From Eupeodes corollae (Eukaryota > Arthropoda > Insecta > Diptera > Syrphidae), in contig NC_079149.1 in assembly GCF_945859685.1 (NCBI RefSeq), forward strand, positions 28,121,118 to 28,185,117: a DNA stretch of 64,000 bases. Reading direction: 5' to 3'. A model generated the notes under the pieces. The model was not told the DNA's origin and searched no databases. It was given only the letters and a program-made list of their open reading frames with translations. The position numbers and the translations under genes were made by a program. How positions within the stretch are numbered: position 1 is the stretch's first letter; every line of letters begins with the position of its first letter. This document shows positions 23,279 through 33,417 of the stretch, in pieces.

Positions 23279-23595
23279 CAAAATCAAATGGGGTGGCGCA
23301 ACAGTCCTTTGTGAACCAGGGCCTAGTGACTTATAACTCTCAACCATTCCTGTGTGCGAGAAATGTTGTCAGGAATGGAGGGGACCTACAATTTTATGCC
23401 GAATCCGAACGGCTAGTTTGAGAAAGCACTTTTTCATGACAAGAATTACTCTTGAAGGATTTGTCAATTCCTCGCAAGAGGCAGTACCCGCGAAAATTAA
23501 TTTTTATTTTAAATTAAGGTGGCACAGTCAGGGATTGAACCCAAGACCCCTTGCATGACAGTCCAACGCACAAACCATCATGCCACGGGTACTAC
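23279..23595 (-). mobile_element. tRNA-derived SINE, complete copy
   Basis: On the minus strand the element begins GTAGTACCCGTGGCATGATGG, with an A-box-like TGGCATGATGG and, about 45 bp later, a B-box-like GGGTTCAATCCC (complement at about 23532). A tRNA-unrelated body with GCCGTTCGGATTCGGCATAA follows, then the conserved tail ending GCGCCACCCCATTT. It is flanked by a perfect 14-bp target duplication. It has no coding capacity; pol III would transcribe it and a LINE would mobilise it. Compared with 57711-58013, it carries an AT-rich spacer after the B box. Confidence 0.92.
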
Positions 23596-23609
23596 CTCAT
23601 AAATGGAAT
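23596..23609. repeat. Target-site duplication, right copy
   Basis: A perfect direct repeat of 23265-23278 that marks the tRNA-head end of the SINE. Confidence 0.9.
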
Positions 23610-23905
23610 AGTTGATATTTTTTAAAACAAAAAAAAAACAACACCTTCGAGCCAAACTGGTTTTATTTTAATGACCACAGAAAAACTTATTTTATGAAAA
23701 AAAGAGTTGATCTGCAATAAACAAACAAGTGATGAATAACTAACGGCCTTGTTATTTTTCATAAGAGAATCCAGCCATAATATTGACAGTAGTTAAATTA
23801 TTGTCTCTCTGATGTTGTTGTTTTTATTTGACTTTACTGAAAGGAATGCAACTGTGTCTATTTTAATGTCCATATTGTATATCAAGTCAAATTCCTTTGA
23901 GAAGT

Positions 23906-24785
23906 TGATATTTGAAAAACTTAGATATTTGGTTACAGGATGTAATCAATTACAGACCCATTTGTAAAATTTCTTGTATGCCAAAAGTATTTGAAAAGTT
24001 AGTTTGCAACAGGTTAACTGTGTTATTTCAGACCTATATTTGGGTTTCTCAACATGGGTTTGTAGCAGGGAAATCAACCGCAACAAACTTTGCATTAATA
24101 ACCAATAATATTATTAGAAATATGGAAAAAGGGTTGCAAACAGATGTTATTTTTGCAAAGGCATTTGACAAAGTTAACCATCAAATCTTATTAAACAAAC
24201 TAACTTCTCTGGGTATTCACCCTTCCTTACTAAAGTGGCTTGAATCATAGTCAGCTGGTAGAATTCAAATAGTAAAAAAAGTTGATAGCTCGTTCTCCCC
24301 ATAGCTCGTTTTAGTCCCATAAGGTGTTCCACAAGGAAGCCATTTGGGTCCATTATTATTCTTGTTGTTTGTAAATGATATACCTGAAAATTTTCATAAT
24401 TCAAACTGCCTTCTTTTCGCGGATGATCTCAAACTTTATCGTAAGATTTCTTGTCAAGCCGACTGTCTTTTTCTTTTGGAAGATCAGTTAAGAGTTAAGG
24501 CTCGAAGATTTCTTGTCAAGCCGACTGTCTTCTTCTTTTGGAAGATCAGTTAAGAGTTAAGGCTCGATAATTGGTGCAAGATAATCACCTACTGTTAAAT
24601 GCTTCTAAATGTCAAGTCTTGTCGTGTTTCCGAAGTCAAATCCCATAGTGTTTGATTATACTATCAAGAGCGTGTAACAAGAAAGAAGGATCTAGGAGTA
24701 ATCTTAGATACAAAATATTCCTTCTTACCGCACTATGATTATATCATAAACAGAGCAAATGAAATGCTTGGTTTCTTAAATTATA
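23906..24785 (+). mobile_element. LINE fragment with RT (QGSHLGPLLF type)
   Basis: The plus strand encodes RT blocks in order: VINYRPICKISCMPKVFEKL (about 23942-24000), WVSQHGFVAGKSTATNFAL (about 24042-24098), a FAKAFDKVNHQILLNKL palm block (about 24150-24200), GVPQGSHLGPLLFLLFVNDI (about 24325-24384), and the catalytic LLFADDLKLYRK (about 24410-24445). A thumb piece KKDLGVILDTKYSFLPHYDY (about 24684-24740) follows. A stop at 24248, a 62-bp tandem duplication and later frameshifts inactivate it. The endonuclease is missing. The wording suggests the CR1/Jockey supergroup, but it differs from the NAGVPQGSVLSP family elsewhere in the window. Confidence 0.85.
24443..24566 (+). repeat. 62-bp tandem duplication inside the LINE
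   Basis: The 62-bp unit starting AAGATTTCTTGTCAAGCCGA is present twice (24443-24504 and 24505-24566) with only one or two differences. It falls just after the RT FADD motif, and 62 is not a multiple of 3, so it also shifts the frame. Confidence 0.9.
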
Positions 24786-24825
24786 AATAAAAAATGTAAT
24801 TTATAGAAATAATTATTTATTTATA

Positions 24826-25620
24826 AACGGTGATTTTTTAAGAGCTTGAGAACTTAAAAAAAAAAAAAACGCATAAAATTTGCAAAATCTCATCGATTTT
24901 TTATTTGAAACGTTAGATTGGTCCATGACATTTACTTTTTGAAGATAATTTCATTTAAATGTTGACCGCGGCTGCGTCTTAGGTGGTCCATTCGGAAGGT
25001 CCAATTTTGGGTAACTTTTTCGAGCATTTCGGCCGGAATGGCCCGAATTTCTTCGGAAATGTTGTCTTCCAAAGCTGGAATAGTTGCTGGCTTATTTGTG
25101 TAGACTTTAGACTTGACGTAGCCCCACAAAAAATAGTCTAAAGGCGTCAAATCGCATGATCTTGGTGGCCAACTTACCGGTCCTTGAGATGAATTGTTCT
25201 CCGAAGTTTTCTCCGTATTTTCTGCCAACTTTTCTAGGGCCCATTCACTGAAAATTCGACGTTGTGGCAGATCGTTCGGCTTCAGTTCTTGCACGAGCTG
25301 TATTTTATACGGTTTTACACCAAGATCTTTGCGTAAAATTTCCATGTGGTTGAATAACACAAACCCAATTGCTGCGAACGGCGACGAATCGACATTTCAC
25401 GGTCTTCAGCAACACTCTCAGAAACAGACGCAATATTCTCTTCTGTACGCACTGTACGCATTTGTGTGGTTGATTTGCAAGCGTTGCTTGTTAGTAAGTC
25501 TATTCATGATGAAATGTCAAAGCATACTGAGCATCTTTCTCTTTGACACCATGTCTGAAATCCCGCGTGATCTGTCAAATACTAATGCATGAAAATCCTA
25601 ACCTCAAAAAAATCACCCTT
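24826..25620 (-). mobile_element. Internal-deletion derivative of the rosa mariner
   Basis: Both ends are intact (AACGGTGATTTTTTAAGAGC on the left and, in reverse complement, AAGGGTGATTTTTTTGAGG on the right) with the TA duplication at 24824-24825 and 25621-25622. Length is 795 bp against 1300 bp for the copy at 13066. The minus strand keeps the first third of the transposase frame up to WALEKLAEN, then jumps (about 25190-25220) to GPVSWPPRSCDLTPLDYFLW. The first two catalytic aspartates are therefore deleted. It lacks the 4-bp deletion of the 13066 copy, so the two have independent histories. It can only have moved using a transposase supplied elsewhere, if the deletion preceded its insertion. 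Confidence 0.93.
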
Positions 25621-25844
25621 TATATTTCCACCAACAATTATATTATATTTTGTAGTAGTATCTAGCCTATAAGATTGTTATCTGATTAATGAATTAAAAC
25701 TAAACTAAAATTAACTAAACATTTTTTTTGCGGGAAGATAAAAAACGGGCAATATTTCAATTATTACAAATTTCATTTTTAATAATCTCGAATAAGATCG
25801 TTTTTTCAAAACCATTTGATAGAGTAAGTTTCTTTATTTTAACT

Positions 25845-26290
25845 GACAAAGTTCTTCCAAAACCAGTTTTGGTTTTATATGGTGTGCCTTAAGGTAGCCA
25901 CATGGGGCCCCTACTTTTTTAGTTTTTATAAATGACTTATCTAGTATTTTCTTTATAATTCTTGTCAACTTCTTTTGCCGATAACTTTAAGTTTTGCCTA
26001 TGCATGCAATCTATTAAAGATTGTTATCTCTTACAAAACGATTATTTCGATATTTCGAAATTATTCTAGTGATGAACGAAAAATAAATTATTATGATAAC
26101 GTTTTTCTTTTTGTCACGAATTTTCTGAAATCATCATTGACTACAAAATAGAGAACCAAGTTGTTAAAAGAGTTAGGGAAAAGAAAGACCATTGTGCAAG
26201 TTTTGACCCTAAACTTAACTTTTTTAAGCTCATGGAATTTAGTGTATCCAAAGAAAATTGCATTCTCGGTCTTATCAAACATATTATAGC
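25845..26290 (+). mobile_element. LINE fragment (QGSH-type RT, decayed)
   Basis: The plus strand shows a decayed YGVP*GSHMGPLLF block (about 25878-25920), an FADNFK piece equivalent to the catalytic FADD (about 25976-25990, second D replaced by N), and the thumb block equivalent to KDLGVILDPKLNFFKHMEFS (about 26185-26240). These match the copy at 23906-24785. Many stops and frameshifts are present. It lies next to a mariner derivative and a hAT relic. Confidence 0.7.
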
Positions 26291-26299
26291 TTAGACTTC

Positions 26300-26884
26300 A
26301 AAGACCCTTTTGCTCCCAAATCGCATTTTACCTCATATGTAGGACCAAATTTAGAAATCAAATCAAATCAATCAAACACTTCAAAACCTCCTTTGTTAAT
26401 ACAGGATATTCTAATTTCCTTTTTAACCAAAAGCTATCCAAATTGAAAGACTTCAATTCCAGTTGCAGCATTTCTCCGGCAGATAGATCCAATAGACTTT
26501 TCTTGAGCTTGATTGCCATTTTTGCCTCATTTACAACTGCATTTAAAAACGGATTAAAGATCCACCTTCCTTTGAGAAGTAATGACACATTTCATCTTTC
26601 AACTTTTTTAACACCATTTTCATACCAGGTATAAATGCCTTGATATTTATCTCACATCCGAATTCTTCAACAAAAGATTGTGTCGAGGAAAATGAATCTA
26701 AGTGGTTTCGACTAAGAGACGATGACCAAAATTCAATTTTGTTTTTGAAGTCATGGATTCTGTCTTTAGCAGTGATGATATTTTCATCCCACCTTTGAAG
26801 ACTTTTGTTCAAGATATAAAAGAGAAAAATTCGAGATGTCAAAGTTAAAATGTATGAAAAAAAAGCTCTAGAGACTGTTGCCAC
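26300..26884 (-). mobile_element. hAT transposase relic (C-terminal half)
   Basis: Two overlapping minus-strand frames resemble the ZBED/FAM200-like branch of hAT transposases. From the right: LNKSLQRWDENIITAKDRIH with KNKIEFWSSSL (about 26720-26810), then QSFVEEFGCEINIKAFIPGM, and after a frameshift WIFNPFLNAVVN, LLDLSAGEMLQLELKSF and SFWLKRKLEYPVLTKEVLKC (about 26370-26560). The order NPF, DLS/D, FW, YP.L is the usual run-up to the hAT dimerisation region in that branch. The terminal block and N-terminal zinc finger are not visible. I see no inverted repeats. The assignment rests on pattern memory only. Confidence 0.6.
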
Positions 26885-28551
26885 ATTATTTTAATCAAAC
26901 AAAATTCGAGTTATTGAAGTTCGACGGTACGGAAAAAAAGCAATGGATTGAGCAGTCGCGAAATATTTCTTCTTGCTAAAGGTTCCGTTTCATGGTAAAG
27001 GTTGAAAAACACTGATGTATTCTATTGAATCAAGGAAAAGAACTTGTTATTGGATCTTTCTTCGACACAAATAACCTGCAATACATTTGTTTCTTCATTT
27101 ATAAGTTCAAAATCAACAAGTTTTCCGAAAAATGTTTCCCCCTTTAATGTTTTTAAAAGCTACGGCTCTGTAAAACCGTATATGTACGTACATAAAGTAT
27201 AAAACAATTTTATAAATTTCAGATGGAAAACATGTACATATTATTTGCTTTCCATCTTGTCCTGATAGAGTACGTTGTATACTCTCAACATCATCATCAT
27301 CATCAGATTGTACGTCAAACTATCAGATTTTATAATATGTAGGCATACAATGATGCTTGAAAACTCATAAAATAATAATAATTTATTCATTAAATTTTAT
27401 CTGAAACATTCATAAAATAAATGTATTGTATGTTAATTGTTCTTATTCCATATCTCTGTATGCGAGTATTTTTGAATACATTTTTAAATGAGTTTTTTGG
27501 AAAGGAGAAAAATGTATAAATTGTTTGTCGGCTAAAAGGATTTTCTGAGAATTTAAACAGGTGGATTACATAAATTATTATTATTGATTTATTACATAAT
27601 TCAAAATTGTATATTGTATGACGTATGAAATGAATTAAGTACTTCCTAAATAATTTCTATAGAGGCGTGTTGTAATTTGAAGGAATTAAATTATAATTCT
27701 ACAATAGATTTAATATTGATTGATGTGTAGTTTGGTTGGTAATCCAAAATACATGATGGTGTACATATCTGTGATAAAATTATAATTACTACGAAAAGCA
27801 ATTAATCGGGTCTAGATATTAGTGAGGTTTAATATGCATGAGGGTATTACGTAATACTTACCTTCAATATTCAGTATTTAAGTTATTTCACAAAATAAAG
27901 ACGAATTTTAAGAAGAATGAAATTCTGTTGTAAACAAGCAAACAAGGAGGCAATCTAAAGTCAAAAGGCTTTAATACCTGATCGAATTGGGCTCTGTTAG
28001 AGAGTTTTATCAAGATTGTAAGGACATGCGTTTCAGAGGTTCTATGCCCTTAACCTTTACAAAGGCTCTTTTCCTACGATACTTCGTTTGAGGATTCTTA
28101 AAAAATAGCGTATACAAATAATCCACTAGGGCGTATACGCACTTTTTTATTTAATGTTTTATAAATAAAAAATTGAAATAGAATTATGTGGTTACAAACA
28201 TTTTTGAAAGAGATAACTGAGATTCCAAATATTGATTGTCCTAAATATAGAAAATGTTGAAAAAACCGAGTCAAATCGTTATTAAACTTCGTTTTGGGAG
28301 CTATTATACATTATCGGACGAAATGAAAATTGCAAACATTTGGTTTACACATGTTGGGCGCGGTTCTCGATGAATCTGTAACCAATTTCGGCCTAAACGG
28401 TTATTATTTCTCATTCAACGTTGGTTCAGAGCTCTATTCCAAAATTATTTGTTGTCAGCTTGTGGACATACAATGACTTGATGTAGCCTGAAAGAAAATA
28501 AACTAGGGAAGTCGCATAAACGTATATTGAGATAACAAGCTCATCAAAAGA
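26885..28551. other. AT-rich DNA, no gene recognised
   Basis: No protein family or termini are recognised. A short CAT repeat lies at about 27290-27305. The left part may hold decayed hAT sequence. Confidence 0.4.
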
Positions 28552-28754
28552 TAACTTTCCATCCCGTCTGTCGAATTATTATCATGCTTAAAAGTTGTAG
28601 GTCTCAGAGTTTTGTTTTTTTAAATTGCTATGTTAAAAAAAACCACCCACTCAATTTTTTCTTTTCTTCATCTTTAAGGCAATATATCTACTGCTTTTTG
28701 AGCGAACGTACGAGCTCATGAACGTACGTACACACGCTCACACAGGCTACTTTC
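28552..28754. mobile_element. AACTTCC-terminated repeat, second copy, left part
   Basis: It starts TAACTTTCCATCCCGTCTG like the copy at 21671, then jumps past the minisatellite to the CGAACGTACG...CGTACGTACACACGC tract and breaks off at about 28754. The rest resumes at about 29770, so a LINE has inserted here. Confidence 0.8.
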
Positions 28755-29765
28755 TTACTTACTTAAGGTGGGGCGGACCTGGGCTTCAACCAACATGCGT
28801 CTCCAGGAAGCTCGGTCCCTAGCTAGTTACCTCCAGTTTCGCACGCCAAGTTGGTTGAGGTCCTCTCCCACCAGAGTGCGCCACCTGAGTCGCAGTCTTC
28901 TTTTACTGCGTCGTCCCTTGGGATTGGATTGGAAGACCTTCAGGGCTGGAGCGTTGATTTTCATCCACTCTACATGACCTAGCCATCTTAGCCATTGGAC
29001 TTTTATTCTGCTAATTAGGTCAGTGTCGCTGTACAGCCCGTACAGTTCGTCGTTATATCTTCTCCTCCATTCTCCATCTATGCGTACGGGACCCAAAATC
29101 ACCCGAAGAATTTTTCTCTCGAAAACATCCTAAGACGCTCTCCTCTTTCTTTGACAGGGTCCAGGCCTCAGCGCCATAAATGAGAACCGGGATGATGGGT
29201 GTCTTATATATGGAGATTTTAGATGCTCGAGAGAGGACTTTACTTCTCAATTGACTTCTAAGTCCAAAGAAGCAGCGATTTGCAAGAGTTATTCTTCGTT
29301 TGATTTCAGCGCTAGTGTCGTTGTCTGTGTTAATAGCGGTGCCTAGGTAGACAAAGTCCTTAACTACCTCAAAGTTATAGCTGTCCATGGTGACGTTTTG
29401 TCCAAGACGTCGTGGTACAGTGTACTTTTTTGATGGCAGCATATACTTGTCCTTGCCCTCATTGACCACTAAACCTATCTTCTTCGCTTCCGTCGCAATG
29501 CTCAAAAACGCTCCACTGACATCACGCTTTGATCTTCAAACTATGTTAATATCATCTGCGTATCCGAGTAATTGGATGGACCTATGGAAGAATGTTACTT
29601 TAGTGTTGATGGTTGAGTTTTGCACAATTGTTTCCAGAACGAGGTTGAAGAAGTCACATGACCGTGCATCGCCTTGTCTAAAACCTTTTTTGAGATCAAA
29701 TGCATCGGTGAGATCTTTTCTGACCTTGATAGAGCAGCGTGCATTCTCCATCGTCTCGCACAGAC
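28755..29765 (-). mobile_element. RTE-like LINE, 5'-truncated, with (TAAG)n tail
   Basis: The minus-strand copy starts in the RT (TMENARCSIKV, about 29720-29755) and shows FRQGDARSCDFFNLVLETIV, GYADDINIV with the catalytic motif (about 29530-29565), LVVNEGKDKYMLPSKK, VVKDFVYLGTA, IYGAEAWTLSKKEES, a frameshift near 29110, then EWRRRYNDELYGLYSD and LRWLGHVEWM, ending at the TTACTTACTTAAGG terminus. A late RT start is expected for 5' truncation. It interrupts the AACTTCC repeat whose halves lie at 28552-28754 and 29766-29877. Confidence 0.88.
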
Positions 29766-29877
29766 TTCTCTCTAAAAATCTTTTATTTCGACTCATTGAC
29801 CTTGAAACTTCGAGAATCTTTAAAATGTATAGTTCAAAAAATCTGACTGATTACAATAGCTTCCTATGGGAAGTTAA
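29766..29877. mobile_element. AACTTCC-terminated repeat, second copy, right part
   Basis: It resumes with CTCTAAAAATCTTTTATTTCGA and ends with the palindrome AGCTTCC-TAT-GGGAAGTT followed by AAAA. This parallels 22745-22842. Confidence 0.8.
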
Positions 29878-30639
29878 AAAAACAATTTTAAGATGTGCCT
29901 GAGTGACTTTTGGCACCATTCCGTTTGAATCTCATGTTTTTCAAGTTTAAGTCTAGTAATTCGGGTCAAATAACTACAGCCAATTACAGTGACGTCACGA
30001 CTGCTGCAAACCACACCAAACTTATCTGTTTTGTTAATGAAGTGGTGATTCGTAAAGAAAATTTTGACTTCCAACCTTTTTCTTCGTCATTTAGAAATGA
30101 AATTCATCATTTTATAATATTTTCTCCAGATACCAATTAAAAAACCCACAGACTTTGAATTTCGAAAGAAAAGTTTTAAAACTTGCAGGCTTTGCTCGTT
30201 CGTGTACTTAATCAAGATGAAAATGTTGAGTTTACTGAATAAATTGACAAAAACAGTAACTACAAGGGGCTAGTGAAAGGTTGTTTACAAATTAAATTCA
30301 AAGTTGACCTTATTGGCAAACCCGATATAAATAATAAACTGTTTAAAGAAAAAACTTTTAACAAAATTTTTGAAAAAAAAATCCATTGACCTTAAAGATC
30401 TCACAAACAAAAAATTCTATTAGCTCAAATTTTGCTCTAAGCACTTTAACGTAATACATGTTTCTCTTAACAAGAAAAAAAACTATATTCAGCTAGGATT
30501 CCAAAATCGAACAAAATTGTGTTAAGGGTTCTATCATTCGATCGATTTCAGAACTTCGAAAACTTTTCTAAATCACTAAGTTTATTTTGTTATAATTCCT
30601 TGATTACAAGATTACAAGAAGTTTGCAAATATTAGTTAC
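29878..30639. other. AT-rich DNA, no gene recognised
   Basis: Short open frames only. It may include decayed sequence upstream of the Harbinger-like motif. Confidence 0.4.
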
Positions 30640-30785
30640 CAAAGATTCTGGTGCCGAAGTCTAGTTCCTGAAAGTTGTTATATTCGAAATGTTATAGAGA
30701 ATACGTTTGGTGTATTGAAAAATAATTTTAAATGCTTTATCCGTATTTTGAAATACAAAATGGAAGCTGGAACTTCCCATGAATC
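30640..30785 (+). mobile_element. Possible PIF/Harbinger transposase scrap
   Basis: The plus strand encodes NVIENTFGVLKNNFKCFIRI (about 30690-30750). This matches the conserved end of Harbinger transposases, where R-x-x-(V/I)-E-N-x-F-G-x-L-K-x-x-(F/W)-(R/K) contains the third catalytic acid. Only about 45 codons are readable, and no inverted ends were found. It abuts the left end of a mariner relic. Confidence 0.45.
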
Positions 30786-30797
30786 AAGTGTATTATA

Positions 30798-31560
30798 AAG
30801 GGTGGTTTTTTAGAAGCTATAGGAAAGCCTTTTAAAAAAACACATAAAATTCAGAAAAATTCATGAAATATTTATTCGAATCGATAGTACGGTCCATATA
30901 ATTTAATGTTTGAAGATTATTTCATGCGAATGTTGATCTTGACTGCCCCGCCTCAAATGGTCAATCCACTAAATCCAATTTTTTCATACTCTTTCCAACA
31001 TATCGGAGTAGTTGCAATGCGTCAATTTAAGCTGGATTGTCTTTATAGACAAAAGCTTTAACATGGCCCCCCAAAAACAGTCTAAAGGCGTGAAATCGCA
31101 CGATCTAAGCGGCCAATGGACCGGTTTTGAATGTGAAATAAAGTGTTCATCCAACTCGCCTCTCAAGAAGTCCATTGTTGCTCGTGTTGTGTGGCATGGG
31201 GCACCGTCTTGCACCACATGTCATGCAAGTCAAGCTCTTTGGTAATAAATTGGATATCATCTCACGGTAGAGCTCACTATTCATAGTTACGTTACCATTC
31301 GCATCTTCTTTGAAGAAGTACGGTCCAATGATGCCACAGGCCCATAAACCCCACCAAATTGTGACTTTTTCTGGATGCATTGGTAGCTCTTGCAATGCTT
31401 CTGTTTGATATTCACTCCAAAATTGACAAATCTGCTTATTTACGAACCCATTGAGCCAAAAATGAGCTTCGTCGCTGAACTCAACTTTGTGGTAAAAAAA
31501 TGGATCTTCGGCCAACTTTCCAAGAGCCCATTCAATTCTACATTGCAGAAGAAGCAACAA
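30798..31560 (-). mobile_element. Rosa-type mariner relic, second subfamily, 5'-truncated
   Basis: The terminus nearest the transposase C-terminus is intact (TA, then AAGGGTGGTTTTTTAGAAGC). On the minus strand the frame shows RIEWALGKLAED, VEFSDEAHFWLNGFVNKQIC (first catalytic D), HPEKVTIWWGLWACGIIGPY, then after a frameshift MVQDGAPCHTTRATMDFLRG (second D) and CDFTPLDCFWGAM (third D). The spacing fits the DD41D group. The copy is cut near 31550, before the DNA-binding domain, and a SINE lies just beyond. It is closest to the relic at 20620. Confidence 0.88.
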
Positions 31561-31587
31561 TATGTGAGTCTTATACTGGAATTACAA

Positions 31588-31897
31588 ATAAATTGGGTGG
31601 CGCAACAGTTAGTTGTGAACCAGGGCCTAGTGACTCACAACTCTCAACCATTCCTGTGTGCGAGTACTGATGCCAGGAATGGAAGGGACCTACAATTTTA
31701 GGCCGAATCCGAACGGCTAATTTGAGAAAGCACTTTTTCATGACAAGAATTACTCTTGAAGAATTTGTCAATTCCTCGCAAGAGGCAGTACCCGCGAAAA
31801 TTAATTTTTTTTAAATTAAGGTGACACAAGCAGGGATTGAACCCAAGACCCTTTGCATGTCAGTCCAACGCACTAACCATCATGCCACGGGTACTAC
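31588..31897 (-). mobile_element. tRNA-derived SINE, near-complete copy
   Basis: The minus strand starts GTAGTACCCGTGGCATGATGG, with an A-box-like segment and a B-box-like GGTTCAATCCC (complement at about 31834). Body and tail match the copy at 23279, down to GCGCCACCCAATTTATTTG. I could not find a convincing target duplication. It lies about 28 bp from the broken end of the mariner relic at 31560. Confidence 0.9.
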
Positions 31898-33260
31898 AAT
31901 TGTCTTATCTGATTGTCTTATCTTATATACGGGTCCAACAATTATCTGTCAGTCTTATGTTTCGAGCTTGACTAAAAGCACACCTAATCATCCAAGTCTC
32001 AGATTTATTTATGAGCGTACCATGGCCTTGTATAGGGTTAAATAGCAGCATGTTCGACTTTTAAAGTTATGGTAGGGTTTCTAGAAATAAAGGTCCTAAA
32101 AACCTTTTTTGTGTTGGCTACTACTATTAACGTAAGGAACTTGCTTTTAAACCCTGTTTTTAAGGACCAAATGAACTTCTTGCAGTCACTCATAAAGTTC
32201 CTCCCACCATTGTTTGTCTAGATAAAGGCACCGTATCTTTTTTTTCCTTCAAGAAAAGTAAGCAATTATCAAGTGACTTTTTAAAAATTGTATCGTAATC
32301 AATACAATCTCTAACTCAATCGTTTAATTCTTAATATAAAACTAAAATAGAATTCCTGCTATAAAATGCACAAAGTATCTACAGTTTTGTATAATTAAAG
32401 CTTTCATATAGCATACACATTAAAATGTCCCATACACAACAATTAAGTACACACTCTAATGTCCTACCTATTTATAATAATAGGTCTCACGACCTCTTCG
32501 TTCAATAAGTTCAATAAACCTCACAATGTACATTCTAAGTACATATGTATGTATATTATCATTTGTCCAATCAAGCCAAGTGATGGTGATAATATGTAAC
32601 TGCGTCCTTTTGCAATGCTTACCCTATAATTAAAATAAATTAAAAAAACACACACACACAATGACTTTCAATATTTACACAATACATAATCTTTCATTAT
32701 GCAAAAGTAGTAATTAACGACACTTTGTCAGACCTAATTACAGGATGTCACTTACAACTTCCAATTAATTCACCTTTTGGTCTAGACTTCATTATATCCG
32801 TACATCGCACTTTGTGAGTTTGTAGTGTGTTCTCTCCCAACAACAACAACAACAACAGTTCAATTTTAATTGCAAATTTTCAAACCTCCCTACCACCTTT
32901 ATGAACCATCACTCTTTAAGTTAATCCATCTAACTAACTATATACCTTAGAGGTGCCGCAAGAAGTCCAAGTCCCTCTAGAGACCATCAACTATAACAGA
33001 GATTATCTTAACACGCTACGTCTAAGTTGAACCTTCTTGCAACAACCTTTCATTATACCCTCACTATACCTTGCTATAGTACCTCTATGCCTCATAGTCA
33101 AGCCCCACACCTTGCAAAATAGTGTTTGAAAAGTTATAAGAACTAACCGACGACGACTCGACTCTGGTTCGCCTTGGCACCATCACAACACCGCTCATGT
33201 CGTCAGTCGTCATTTATACCAACTTTTCATTTTAAATAAAACAAAAAAAATAGTACTCAC
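31898..33260. other. Intron-like AT-rich DNA with simple repeats
   Basis: A short AC repeat lies at about 32649-32662 and a CAA repeat at about 32838-32858. No gene or transposon motif is seen. The stretch follows the donor site of the syntrophin exon at 33261-33410 on the minus strand, so I infer it is intron. Confidence 0.5.
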
Positions 33261-33410
33261 CTTAGATTCTGTGGGCGGCCCATTAAACATTGGATTCGTA
33301 GGCGTGACAATTTCCAATTTCTGCAACGTCAATAGTTCCATCGTCAAATTCAGTCTCAGTGGTTCGGGTTTGCTTTTGCCATCGCTGACTGTCACCATCC
33401 CGGTTCGAAT
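33261..33410 (-). CDS. Gamma-syntrophin-like gene, internal coding exon
   Basis: The exon is exactly 150 bp (50 codons, no stop) and is bounded on the minus strand by an acceptor (pyrimidine-rich, ending TTTTAG) and a donor (AAG|GTGAGTAC). It encodes IRTGMVTVSDGKSKPEPLRL, then NLTMELLTLQKLEIVTPTNP, ending in NGPPTESK. The pattern R-L-x-L-T-x-E-x-L-T-x-Q-K matches the N-terminal segment just before the PDZ domain of vertebrate gamma-syntrophins, so the fly counterpart (syntrophin-like 2) is the best candidate. Syntrophins are peripheral membrane adaptors of the dystrophin complex; the PDZ domain would come in the next exon, not found in this window. Codon use is balanced, unlike the surrounding AT-rich sequence. 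It joins in phase 0 to the start exon at 53548-53607. The exon call is firm; the family name is less so. Confidence 0.78.
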
Positions 33411-33417
33411 CTAAAAG

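Noticed and set aside
28310..28500. Transposase fragment
   Set aside because: A minus-strand stretch looked protein-like (GRNWLQIHREPRP), but I could not tie it to a family or find more than about 25 readable residues.
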